A program made the position numbers and the translations under genes. A model generated the notes under the pieces. That model was not told the DNA's origin. It saw only the letters and a list, made by a program, of their open reading frames with translations, and ran no database searches. A DNA stretch of 64,000 nt from Cryptomeria japonica (lineage: Eukaryota; Streptophyta; Pinopsida; Cupressales; Cupressaceae), in the NCBI RefSeq assembly GCF_030272615.1, contig NC_081414.1:333237427-333301426 (forward strand), given 5' to 3'. Of this stretch, positions 35,598-47,717 are shown one piece after another; the stretch's first letter is position 1; every line of letters begins with the position of its first letter.

Positions 35598-37246
35598 GAA
35601 GAAGCGAGAAAATTTACAAAATAGGATGAGCCACCATTTAACATTGATTTGTTCAGACATTGCCTTCAGTGCACCTATATGTCTTGTGGGCACTTAGGAG
35701 GTGTTGAGGTTCTAGACCTCATGAGTATTGGGCCATTAGTTTTATCTATAGACATTCAAATGTATGGACCCAGGCAATTTGGTTATCCATCATATTTGGT
35801 GGAGAGATTGCATGAGGGTTTTTTGAACCTCAAGGATAATAATTGCCCTAATTTTAATTTTTACTCATTATTGATGCATTTAATCTTATTCTATGGATAT
35901 TTTAGGGGTATGTGACCTGAGGAATTAAAGCTTAACGTCAGAAATAGGCAAGGGGAGGAGAAACCTATTCAATTATGGACTTATGTTTGGGATTCTTGTT
36001 ACACAACATCAAATTATATCAAATTTGAGGAATGTATAGTAAATCCAATTTATCAAATGTATGGATTTCCTTGTGATGGATCAATCTTAGATGATATTAA
36101 AATATTTTTAAGACCTAAAGATTTTGATGACAGAAAGATAGTAAATCATAACTGGGGAGATTGGTATGTCCATAAGGGCTTCACATGTTTGAGGATATAT
36201 GGGTTTAAAGGAACTCTCTATATGTTGCCAAAATGTGTTCTCGACCGAATAGCATACTTGGAGATTCTTAGACAATTGAGTGTCTTAAATGCTAAAAACT
36301 TTGGGGATTTGCGTAAGCAGGCTTTCTTGCTAGGTACTCTCAACTTTGAAGATTTCACAATTGTTTCAACAAAAGCCTATGATTTAATTGACAAGAAATT
36401 AATAGAAGAATTTAATTTATTCAAACATTTTGCAAGAAAGAAATAAGATCTAGAAGGATATATCCATTGCTACAAAGGCAAAATCTCGGTGATTATTTGC
36501 ATGTGAGTTTGGAAGTAGAAGATATATTTAGGAACATGGAAGATGCAGAGGCTCAAGAAGTGATTGATAACGTAAACAAACAATTGGAGGAGAAAAGAAA
36601 GAGGTTAATGGAGATGGAGTCGGAAGAAGAAATGTTAGAAAATGAACCAGAAGACACTGAAGCCATTTCTAGGTCACATGCAAAAGATGTGGAAGAAGAG
36701 TTCAATGAAGATGATCAAATTTTAACTAAATTGGAAATTTATAAAGATGCAAGATTGGATGGACATGTTGCTTTTGTGGCAGATGATTTATTTGTTAAAT
36801 CCAAAGAATTTAAGTCATTTCTTTATAATTTCAAAGGCAAAAGGATGAGGGAGTCTATCCTAAATGTGACACCTAAAAACGAGGCAGAATCATTGAAGAA
36901 ACTAAAAGAGGATATAGAAGCAAAATTGGTGGCAATGACTCCATAGAGAGGGAGACAATTATTGATAGATGCCGGAGTAATTTTTTTTCCAGGATGGGAC
37001 CTGAGTGCCTCTTTTATTTTTTATAGTTTATTGCACTCTAATAACAAGTAATTCAAATTGGATATTCAGGGAGTTAATGACATTTTTATTGGGTCAAGGT
37101 TTGATCTAGATGAGGAAGAACTAATGTTATGGGCACTATATCCACCAAACAAGAGACCAACAATCATTAATGTGGATAGGGCTTTTGGACACATGATTAT
37201 CTTTTATTTATTTCAATACAAAGATCAAGTTTTTTTTCATCTCTGA
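35598..37246 (+). pseudogene. Split decayed reading frame, piece 3 (main body and acidic coiled-coil end)
   Basis: Continues pieces 1 and 2 once the two LTR elements are removed. The first frame runs 35598-36446 with two in-frame stops: DLFRHCLQCTYMSCGHLGGV, FNFYSLLMHLILFYGYFRGM, then MYGFPCDGSILDDIKIFLRP. After a shift, 36467-36946 is highly charged and helical (MEDAEAQEVIDNVNKQLEEK). A last piece, 37058-37246, has FDLDEEELMLWALYPPNKRP. No known domain is assigned. The layout (globular N-terminal part, charged coiled-coil end) again recalls ORF2 of the pol-less elements and the gene at 9695-11420. Confidence 0.5.
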
Positions 37247-37531
37247 TGATATTTATCTTTTGATTGTTTGATTAGTTCCCTGTGATAAATCTATTCATTT
37301 AGATTGTTTCAATGTGTTATCCTATGTTATTATAGTTTGGGTTAAGTTTTAATTTGATTATCAGTTTGAAGGATTGGATGTCAAGCTTCATTTTGTCTTA
37401 TTGGTCTTTCAGAGAAAATTTAAATTGAGTAAAACTAATTACAACATTATGTCAGGGGTGAATGCACTGGTCTTCTATTGTTTGAAGATAATTTAATCAG
37501 GTGTTTTCAGAGTAATCTCAATTAAGAAATC

Positions 37532-38268
37532 TGTAATGTCCCCACTTTGAAATAGGATTCAATAATTTATAATAATAATAAAATTAAAATACAAAACATT
37601 AAAAAAATAACATTAAGAACTGAGATCCATAACTAGGATATTTTAAGGCATTTTATTATGGGAAATTACAAAATCATACTTATAATAAAGTAACCTTTTA
37701 TTTGAAGCATTCATTTTCAAGCAAGCAATTCAATTTTTTTGGTAATTATTTAATTGAACTGACAATCTCATGAATCATTTTCCCTCTAAAGCACATAAAC
37801 TTTGGAAACATTCAATTCCAATTAGGCATACTTGACAATAATGGGATTAATACCCATCAAAAGTCTCTTCTCAATCTTCAAAACACCCTTACAATACAAC
37901 AACTTAATAGACACTAACCATACTTTGAGGAAGACAAACATGAAATTGGCTCCCCTTACCTAGTAATAAAGTGAATCGCTTTGGTTAGTCTCTTGATATC
38001 ACTGTTACAGATGTATCCTCCAATTTATAGAAAGATCCAACAATTCAAATTAAAGTTATGATAATTCTTCCAAAGCTGCTACAGGATACAAGAAAGACAA
38101 TATTAAGATAAACTATACAAGATACACATTAAGAAGAAAACTAGTCAAAATTCTTGATAACATCAAATGAAATACAGTGTTTGATTAGATTCTACTTTCT
38201 TTTAAAGTTCTATACAATACCCAAATTTCTATTAACCCATAACAAAACACGCAACTAACAAATAAAAT
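37532..38268 (+). mobile_element. LTR-like fragment starting TGTAATGTCCCC
   Basis: The opening TGTAATGTCCCCACTTTG is typical of plant Ty3-type LTR starts, and the sequence behind it is AT-rich without coding. Neither a CA end nor a target duplication was found before SPT6-like coding begins at 38269. An intron of the SPT6-like gene is an alternative. Confidence 0.35.
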
Positions 38269-39117
38269 ATGCAATTTGTAGTTGGCCTTGGACCTAGAAA
38301 AGTTGCTTCCATACAAAGGGCTATTTTGAGGGCTGGAAGGGTTTACAATCGCAGAGAATTGTTGACCCCTCTAGAAGCTATAAAGTGACTTGTCTTTATA
38401 AATCTTGTTGGTTTTTTAAGGGTTAGAGGGATCGGGCAAGTAGCTTCTGGGAACCATGTTATGGATCCATTGGATGATACTAGAATTCATCCAGAGTCAT
38501 ATGAACTAGCCAAGAAAATAGATGAGGATGTATACTATGAAGATGTAGGACATGATATAGATGATATGGATGAGGAAACACAAGAAATGACTATTGAACA
38601 TGTCAAAAAATATCCCCATGTGTTAAAGGCCCTTGATATTGATGAATATGCTAGAAGTGTGGAACAATGGACATCCAATAAAAAGCGAGAAACTCTTGCT
38701 AACATAAAGATTGAATTGGTACATGGATTTAAGGATTGGTGAGCACCATATAAAGAGCCATCCCAAGATGAGGAACTTTATCTGCTAAGTGGAGAAAATG
38801 AAGAGACCCTTTTAGTGGGGAAAACTGTACAAGCATCTCCCCGTAGAATCTTAAATAATCATAAAGCATTTGCTTCCATACAAAGGGCTATTTTGAGGGC
38901 TGGAAGGGTTTATAGTCGTAGAGAATTGTTGACCCCTCTAGAAGCTATGAAGCAACTTGTCTTTATAACTGACAACCACAAAATGGAGAGGTTAAGAAGG
39001 TTGAGGATCCATATTTTGCCAAAGCGGATACCATTAAACAAAGTGAATGAGTTGCTAACGCCCTACTATTTTGCAAGGGAATTCGAGCTAATTCGAGCTA
39101 ATAATTTGGTCACAATT
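38269..39117 (+). pseudogene. SPT6: SPT6-like transcription elongation factor, C-terminal core fragment
   Basis: SPT6 is a nuclear histone chaperone and RNA polymerase II elongation factor. The fragment begins in the helix-hairpin-helix part (QFVVGLGPRKVASIQRAIL), passes GFLRVRG, and enters the death-like domain (DPLDDTRIHPESYELAKKI). It continues to LVHGFKDW, a TGA at 38740, then PYKEPSQDEELYLLSGENEE and VGKTVQASPRRIL, where S1 would begin. Instead of S1, the ASIQRAILRAGRVY segment appears again (97-bp repeat, 38304-38400 and 38871-38967), followed by non-SPT6 sequence to the stop at 39115. Introns are absent over this stretch. The internal stops and duplication mark it as a pseudogene, captured or processed. 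Confidence 0.85.
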
Positions 39118-39967
39118 TGATTGCTAGTTGCTAATGCCCTGCTATTTGCCAAGGGAATTCAAGCTAATAATTTGGTCGCAATTTTCTCAACAAAATAACT
39201 CAGGATTCATGTAGCCGAGAACTGAGTCCCTAGTAGGGCCAACTCCAAATCGCTTGACTTTTTCGTCCCTACATAGGGAGGGGATGGGTGGGGAAGAAGC
39301 TACGAAGGCTACCCACCTATATGCCTTGGCTCCCCACTTCTCTGCTCTTTTCCCAGGCTCCTCCCCTTCTTACTATTTATTTTCTTGCTATAGGAATACA
39401 AATGATCTAGATAGTTTGCCATCTGGGCAAGGGATATGCCCATCTGTTCTTGCTATAGGAATATAGACAGAATACAATCTCATGTAATTTGTTCTTGCTA
39501 TAGGAATATAGACATAATACAATCTCATGCCCCTACTATTATAAAGGGAGGCATTAGGAACCTCTTTTTATGGAAGTTTTTCAGATAAATGCAAAAACCA
39601 AAAGTAAACTTAAAATATTTAGCCAACTCAAAAAGAAAAGGCCATAGAATTGTAGGGCCATTTCATTCAAATTAAATTCCAATTCATTCAAATTGAAATT
39701 AAATTCTGATTCATTCAAACTGAAAGCAAAGGCCCTACTATTCTATGGGGCCATTTACTAGGAATTAAAGCTACTTACAACAAGAAATAAAGTGAATAAG
39801 AGAATGCAAGGAAAGGAAAGGAACTTGCAAAAAAATATGGATGGCAAGAACGAAAGGAGCAACCTCTTGTACAGTTGTTGCTAAGCATCTCTCTATAGTA
39901 ATTGTGCCCACTTCCTCCCAATTTTTTCATCCTGAGCCCGCGTATAATGATAGCACGTAATTACTTT
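39118..39967. repeat. Non-coding stretch with small tandem duplications
   Basis: Includes a ~60-bp imperfect repeat (39051-39117 and 39127-39186, with GGGAATTC.AGCTAATAATTT) and two 45-bp units starting TGTTCTTGCTATAGGAATA at 39445 and 39490, with a third partial copy near 39382. No gene recognised. Confidence 0.55.
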
Positions 39968-42900
39968 TTTTTTTTAAATACTTTGTGTTCGTCAGAATTC
40001 CGATGTCAAATATGAAATTTGAACTATCAGCAAAAGTCAACCCAATGGTAACACACAAGTAGAATCATGTGATCAGGATAGAATACACCGATGAAGTCCA
40101 TCGGCAGAATGCACACTACCAGCAATGGAGAAATCATGTATTGTCAATAGCCGATGATGTTATCGGTAAGACTTATCCTGTTGGACACTGGCAAAAGTAA
40201 AACGCATTGGCAAAGGTTACGATGGTAAATGGTCAAAACTTATGTTGAGGAGACATAATGTATCGAGAGGAGCTATGTCAAGGGAAAAGACATCGGGGAA
40301 ATTATGCACATCACCTAAGCATATTTTAATCTATCCCGATGCTCGATGAGACTTTTGTCACTCAAATTGCACCCGTAGTGAACAAGCTAAAAGCTCAAAC
40401 AACTTGGTGACACATAGGATAATTCTTAGGCCTGTGGGTTGCCTATAGTGATAATTAACTTCTAGATGAAGGGTTGGTTCCCTGTGAATAACTCTAAATC
40501 TTTACTAAGAAAAGGGATAGGAAAAACTAAAAATGAAAATAGAATGACTTGCAAATGCTAAACCAAAGTGAAGCATCAATAAGATATCTCAAAATGACAG
40601 AGACACGCTCCTAAAAATATCAATCTGCACAAATAGACTTCATAGCACATAAATATTTCATGCAAAGGATTTAAACTTTAAGAAATTGAAAGGAAAGAGA
40701 ACTTTCACAATCAACCAAATGAACCAATTTATCACAATGCACAACCTGTGACTTATAAATGAGATAGAAAATTTAAAGGTTATTTAAACAATAACACAAT
40801 AAACTAGCTCTCAATCATGAATAAGAAAATGAACTATAGAGACATAAGGCAGAAGCTGATAATTTTTATTTAGTATTTTATCATAAAACTGCACATGAGC
40901 TACAAGAATGTATTCTCTGCTAAAACTAGCAAGAGAAAGATCAAGAACTAGAGAAGAAAGATAAAACTTTTTTCCCTTTATACAAAACCTTCCAAAACTT
41001 AGAGGAAAGATAACTCCAGACTGAGTGAAGATGAACTCCTAGTGAAAATATCTCTTCTAAAAATTGATCCTCTCGTAGAAATAAAAACCACCAAAATAGG
41101 CTCCAAAACATGCAAAAAGAACTCATGCGAACTTGCTTTGAACTGGGTAATTCAGTTCAAATTCTTAGTCAACTAAAAGTTGACTATATGGTGCTCAAAA
41201 TCAATCCTTATTACTTCAAGATCATGAGAAAGACTCATGCAAAATTTCTCTGAGATTGATAATCATCTACATTAACTGGATGACTTCTTCTTATTTTGCA
41301 TGGATCGCAAATGTTACCTTACTTGCAACCACTTTCGACTTCTGACTATAAATAGAATTGCTTTTCTCATTGGGTCATCGGGTTAGCACTGAAACACTTA
41401 TTCCGATGGCTGATGAAAGTGCTCCCAACTGAATTCTTCCTTAGCGGGCCCCACTACTTGGTCACCCAGCCATGAAAGCCCTTGCCATGTGTTACAATCT
41501 GACTTGTCTATGGCCACCATCTCACCTTAGACTGGACCCACCACTGGACTTATCCTTTCTTTGTCGTTGATCCGTGATATGTAGTTGTCAATCATCTTTG
41601 CATAGTAGATCAGCGACAGCCATTGGATTGGCTCCAACCTGCTTGCTCTTTATCTCCTTAGCCGTCTGTTCCATGTGTCAGCCTTTGTTTCGCTCACGGG
41701 TCCACCTAATTGCCATTCGGACCTACCACTAGACTTGGGCCCACCTTGGATCTTCTTCTACACTCTGCCACATGGCACATCCTGATTCGTCTATGAGCCT
41801 ACCTAGATGGCCACCTCAACTTCCATGTTGCCAGTCGCAGGGAATAACTATCGAGCATCTTCATTTTGTGGTATAGTGACAATCGTTGATCTTCCCTCAA
41901 ACTGCTCAATCTTTAACACCTTAGCCACTCACCTTTTTTGCACATTCTTTATCTCCAAGTCATGGATATAACTTGCGAGCTTCTTTCTATAGAAGTACAA
42001 CAACCACAGTTAGATCTTTCACGTCACCGTTGATCTTTCTTGATCTGCATGCCCATTAACCTTGATTGTTCTGCTCTCTTATGTTGCGTGTCAACATGTG
42101 CCACCCTCTGATTGGCTCTAGAGATCCACCTGGACACCACCTGTCTATCGGGTCTGCCACGCATCTTGTTTTATCAGATTTCATTCTTTCGGCCAAACTA
42201 CTCCCTTGGTGAGCTATTTACAAGTCCCATCAAACCTGCAGTTTCATCGATGCCTTTATCTTTTTGGCAGGACTAGTTCTGATTTCTTTGATATACCCTA
42301 TGTCGATGAAACTGATCCTTTGGTGAAACCTTTTCGAGACTCATCATGGCCAAGGTCTGCTCGATGTTGATGGAACTGAGCTTTTGGTGAAACCTTTTCA
42401 GGACTCATCATGGCCAAGGTCTACTCGATAAGTCACCCATATGTGCCATGTCATCGGCCACTGGACAGCCACCTATCCTTGGACTTATACCCTTTGCTCC
42501 ACCACATCATTAGTCACCAAGTCATGATGATATCTGATGAGCATCTAACCATCGTGACATAGCAACAGTCATTGGATCATTGTGATCTGCATCCAATCTT
42601 CCTTACTTTCTCACTCTTTAGTCTCTTCCCACTAGCTGGTCACAAAATTAGGATGCCTTGAGATGTGCATGCACACGGGGTCCACTGGGCGACGAGCCAC
42701 TTCTTGTAAAAATATTGTAAGCTTTGACACTATAGTTATATGTGACTTTAGTTTTAAATACAAAAATGTTCCTCCCCGCGACCAACGTGGGATAAATGTT
42801 CTTCATGCTTGGAAGTTTCTCTGGCCTTTTAAAAACCTCTTTGGTGACCAAGTAAAAACTTTACACAGGCTGATTGCATTTTCTTTGAGTTTCTTTTGGC

Positions 42901-43635
42901 CTTACATCAACCACGTAGGGGATTTAGTGATACACTTGCCAAATGAATTTGTCTGAAGGTTTTAATAGCCACGCCATTTCATTTGCAATGGAGTATAATA
43001 TCTTTGTGATCTACAATATGTTGAGCTCAACCCTCATGGGAGCCACATTTTAACCCACATGTTGTCTTACTTTCCTATATCTGCACATGAAGCAAACAAG
43101 ATAGACAAAAATAGTGCATTTCTGATTTCTCATTCATGATTTGACCTTTTCAAAATGAGTGAATGAAAGGCTTCATTAGGGCACTAAATTTGGCATGTGC
43201 AAAATTTGGTAACAGAGACTAGTGGGATAACTTGCACCAATTAGTAGGAAGAGAGGTCATCGGCTTATGTTATCCTGGTGAGTAAGAAGAAATCAAGAGG
43301 TTTTGAAAATAATCAGACCAACATATGCCGATCAACAAGTAAAATCCGTGTTCGTCGGGATGCTGACATGAAATTTTAACACGTCCTAATTCCGATGAAC
43401 ACAGGGTATACTTTTAAAAAAAAAAAAATTAATCCAACAAAGAAAAAGAAATCCCATAGCCGGTCGGAAATGTTCATCGGTTTTTCATATGAATTCCGAT
43501 GTGAAATTGTAACACGTCAGAATTTTGACAAACATGGGGTAATTTTTGAAAAAAACAAATCAATCTAATAAAACAAAAGAAATCCCATAGCTCGTCGGAA
43601 ATTCTTGTCGGAAAACCGCACGAAATGTACTAGTG
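39968..43635. mobile_element. CACTA-like non-autonomous DNA transposon
   Basis: The right end, read on the reverse strand, starts CACTAGTACATTTCGTGCGG. It is followed by repeated subterminal units with CCGACGAG, CCGACAAG and TCATCGGAATT words (about 43330-43620). The left arm has the inverted counterpart: a T-run followed by GTGTTCGTCAGAATTCCGATG (39968-40015). CACTA ends plus subterminal inverted repeats are typical of the En/Spm-like superfamily. No transposase frame is seen in the 3.6 kb, so it is non-autonomous. The right end lies inside the RNase H of the Ty3 element. The left CACTA terminus was not found and may be eroded; 39968 is where homology begins. Confidence 0.6.
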
Positions 43636-43826
43636 GCCTTTGGGATTGATTATCTTTGAGGAGTGATAAAAATAACTCCAGCACTAGAACCTTGTTGAGT
43701 AAAAGACCCATCGAAGAACATTTTCCAGGATCATTGAGTAAGCTGCATGATGGATTCATCCATAAATTATATGTGCAAAGGTTGATTGTCTTCAAGCAGA
43801 GCATCAATAAGTTGATTTGCAATGAC
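43636..43826 (-). pseudogene. Second (archaeal-type) RNase H of the Ty3 element, cut
   Basis: Continues from the RT-RNase H block as IANQLIDALLEDNQPL, a stop, then WKMFFDGSFTQQGSSAGVIF and ITPQ. FDGS followed by a G-rich strand is the start of the additional RNase H found in Tat-lineage elements. It is cut after about 60 codons by the CACTA terminus. Confidence 0.6.
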
Positions 43827-45030
43827 CTATCTTTTGATAGATTTGTGTTCTATATATTCAATGTCAAATTTTGTAAGAATCATAACCCACTTAGCCAATC
43901 TCTTTGTAAGTGTGGCCTTGCTGAGAAGATATTTTAGTGTATCTATCTTAGCCACCAATTTGATAGAATGTGCTAACATGTAATGTCTTAATTTTTGTGA
44001 TGCAAAGACCAATGCCATACAAGCTTTCTCAATAATAGTATAGTTCATCTCATAGGACACCAATGTTCGATTGATATAATATACAACTCTTTCCTTTTTA
44101 TTCTCATCCTGTTGAGACAAAAGTGCCCCCAGTGATGTATCTGGAGCTGATATGTAGAGTATCAAGGGTTTATTTTGAATCGGTGGCATTAAGATAGGTG
44201 GATTTGAAAAATATTCCTTGATTTTCTTTAGATGTTGTTCACAGTCTTGATCCCACTTGTAGGTAACTCCTTTCTATAAATCTTTTGTGAATGGCTGAGC
44301 TTTATCTGTGAGCTGAGAGATGAAACATCTTATTGATTGGAGTCACCCTTGTGGAGTCCTCATTTGACTGACATTCTTCGGAGGTGGCATATTCATGATA
44401 GCCTTAACTTTTTGTGGGTCCACTTCAATTCCATTCACTGAAACAATGTATCTTAGGAGCTTTCCAGATGTGACTCCAAATGCATATTTCTTGGGATTTA
44501 ATCTGAGTTTAAATTTTTCCGTCCTGTCTAAGATTGGACCCAGTTCTGATAGATGTGTTGATCTTTTCATATATTTGAGTTGAGTATCATTGACATAGTC
44601 CTCCATGGTTTTGTGCATCATATCATGAAAAATTATTGTTACAGCTCTTTGATAAGTGGCATCTACATCCTTTAAGACAAAGGACATCACATTCCAGCAG
44701 AAAGTTCCCCATGCATAGGTGAACATTGTTTTCTCTTGATCCTCGGGTGCAATTTTGATCTGATTGTATTCAGAAAAACCATCCATTAGAGTACATTTCA
44801 TAACCAGTAGTCATGTCCACTATCATTTCTATGTTGGGCAGTGCAAAATCATCTTTTGGACAAGCTTTGTTTAAATCTCTGAAATCTATACAAACACGCA
44901 TTGATTTTTCAGGTTTGGAAATAGGTACAATATTAGATATCCACTCAACGTAATCAATTGCTCTGATGAATCCAACTTTTAGTAATTTTTCTAACTCAAC
45001 CTTAACAAGTAATGCAACATGAGGATGCAT
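43827..45030 (-). pseudogene. Ty3-gypsy reverse transcriptase and RNase H, defective
   Basis: The RT starts near 45030 with LEKLLKVGFIRAI, then IVPISKPEKSMRVCIDFRDL and NKACPKDDFALPNI. After a frameshift at about 44800 it goes on with MDGFSEYNQIKIAPEDQEKT. The catalytic box reads YVND in place of YVDD, which should abolish polymerase activity. The thumb region has LNPKKYAFGVTSGKLLRYIV. RNase H (43827-44189) has LILYISAPDTSLGALLSQQD and YEMNYTIIEKACMALVFASQ. Stops and shifts occur between the blocks. Confidence 0.88.
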
Positions 45031-46676
45031 TTTTCAGAGTTTTTGCTTAACAGGTTTTACTTCAGGAGCGATAGAAAGATGATGCATTATGAAGTCTTGA
45101 TCGAGACCCGACATATTAGCATATGTCCATGCAAAATTGATCTTTTTCTCTATGAAGAAATCAAAAAATTCTTTCAGTTCTTCTACTAATAAGGATTGAG
45201 CTACATGTATGGTATATTGAGCTTCTTATGTTCCAATGTTTATTGGTTGTGTAGGTTCAATCAACACTGATGATCGCTCTTCAAGGTGATCAGATAAAAT
45301 ATCAAGTATCTCACCTTCACGTGCCTCAAAGAGGTTTTCATCATTAGGTACGTCCTTTATTTTTACTATTTTTTATTCTAACACTGCCATAGTGTGGTTT
45401 TTGCCATCAAAACACTTATTTTTCTTATTTAGATTTTTGAGACTAAGATACTTGACATCTACTACTTCCATGTTCTCACTTTGTTCACTGGTGTAAGAGC
45501 CCATTTGTTCAAATGCATTAAGATAACAAGCTAATGTATAGTCATTGGCAAAGGTAGGGATATTCAAGGGTTGATCTTGGAGAGTATAGTCAATAAGCTC
45601 AAGATGTAGTAGGGATAAAGATTCAACAGGTTCAAGGGAATTCACAGTATTGTCATCACAACCTCAGACCAACAAGTTGAGTTCTAGAACACTAACTTAT
45701 GTAAGTGACTTGAGACCAGGAAGAGTTAGAACATTATTATTGAATTTCACGTTAGTATTTAGGGGACCTAACCCAACAGACTTACCACTAGCATCGTCTT
45801 CTACTTTGGACTAGACTACATATTGTGGTTTGACAGTAACAAGATTTTCAGACAAAATTTTGACATTCATGACGAAGTAGTCATAATTTGGTGTTGAATA
45901 GTAATATCACCAATAGATCTTATTTTAGAGTGATCAAAGTCAGAAGATGAAACCTCTAACTCCTCTTAAAGTGGCTTAGTGAGAGCATGTATAGTATTAT
46001 TATCCACATCTTTGATGTTGCAAGTTCCTTCATGATTTGGTTCAATAATCACTTGTAGTTGACATACCTATTGACATAACCTTGATGAGTCTATTATTCT
46101 ATGTTGTCTTTCCCACTCAGCTTCCTCTGGGCTAATGACCAGTCCTGCTTCTTTAGCCTCCAATTCTTCATTTGTAGTCCCATATATGATTATCTCTATC
46201 TCATTAGAGGGAGATATAGTAGGTGAAGAAATTTCTTGTGCATTTCCTTCTTTCTGTTATTGTTCATAATCTTCCTATCTTTTCAGCCTAATTTCCTCAA
46301 TTTCCTTTTGCAGCTTCAAGCATATTATCTCTTATTCTTCATCTATGATATCATTAGGTTCTTTAGGAGTTTCTTTAGTAGATGTATCTGAGAGAGGCTC
46401 TGGACCCCATTCATACTTATTTGAGTCTATTTCCGAATCCTCTACTTGCATTCTTCCTGTATATGTGACAGGAATATTTAGTGGTGCAAACAAGTTTTTG
46501 ATGCCTTCCACTTCTTCTTGCATGTCTTTTGGAACATCTACTTCTTGTAGTGTTATTGTTGATACAGTTGGAACTTGATTACAAGTTGCTTCTTCTCTCT
46601 TGATTTCTAGTTATTCTTGTTCTTTTTCATTCTCATCCTGAATTTGCTGAGTATTTACTTCTTGTGATGTTGGAGG
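45031..46676 (-). pseudogene. Region between protease and RT of the Ty3 element
   Basis: Decayed coding with short open pieces (45373-45645, 46332-46523), acidic and without a recognised domain. This matches the long linker before the RT in elements of this kind. The solo LTR interrupts it at 46677. Confidence 0.5.
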
Positions 46677-47712
46677 TGTTGGTATTTTGGTATGGTTTTG
46701 TCATTGATGTCAACACCTACTAACACTTATCAACTTTGGAACCTTGGAGAATCAACAACATTCACCAGCAAGCAAATGACTTGTGCATGGTCGCCGGTAT
46801 CTAGTACACCGACAGGATATAATGATCACCGGCACTTGAAATGGCATGGAAAACACTTGGTTATGTCGAAGACATCGTGTGGACTCCTTGTCGTGGAGAT
46901 TTGTTTATTGGTATATTTGTATTTGCATATTTGTTGTTACCAGCAAATAGGTCCAGGTTATACACCGACAGGTTTATCTTTTCTAGATCAGCATGGCACG
47001 CTATGGAGATGACTTATTATTTTTGTAAATGCATTAAGCCAACATGTTGAATTGGTTATTGCATCAGGCATTAATTTATTTGTAAATTGATTTTATTGTA
47101 ATATCTTTTAGAGCCAACCTACTAAAATTGGTCCTAGGTTATGATATAAATGTAAGATCTTATTTGTAAGATCGAAAGAGTATGCGAAGAATAATTGTGT
47201 GAAGTTATATGCCAGATTAAGCAGAGCTATACACGCAGACATCATTTGAAGTTGAAGCAAGGTTTTTGTGAAAGCATATCAAACTACACCAGTACTGAAT
47301 CCAACATATGAAGATGCTATTTTGAAGCAGTACATCCTTATTGGATTTAACCATCCAATTGTAATCAATGTGACTCCTATTTTGTGTTTGAGCAGTGAGC
47401 TCTAGGCGCTTGGCCTTTCTACATGTGCAGACCCCATTTGTATACACTTACTATCTGCAATAATATCATCTGATTGTGGGTAAGGTTTCGTACCATGGTT
47501 TTTCCCCTTACAAGGTTTCCATGTACAAATATAGGTGTTATGTGTTGTGGATGACTTTGTCCTTTTATTTCATGCATTAATCTTTACCGATATAACAATT
47601 ATCTGATAAAACTATTCATCGGTATTAAGCAGTAAGTTGGTTAAGTTGTTTTGTTTTGAATTTATTAGACAACTGATTCACCTCGCCTCTCAGTTGTCTC
47701 TGGGACCTAACA
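46677..47712 (+). mobile_element. Solo LTR, Copia-type, TSD GGAGG
   Basis: 1,036 bp, starting TGTTGGTATTTTGGTATGG and ending CTCTGGGACCTAACA, flanked by GGAGG at 46672-46676 and 47713-47717. It has TTGTCATTGATGTCAA at 46698-46713 and the usual GATTCACCTCGCCTCTCAG block near its end. There is no internal region. It has the same LTR style as the pol-less elements and family C. Confidence 0.92.
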
Positions 47713-47717
47713 GGAGG

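Noticed and set aside
39908-39915. GCC followed by CACTT as left end of the CACTA element
   Set aside because: The following bases do not match the right terminus CACTAGTACATTT, so the match may be chance.
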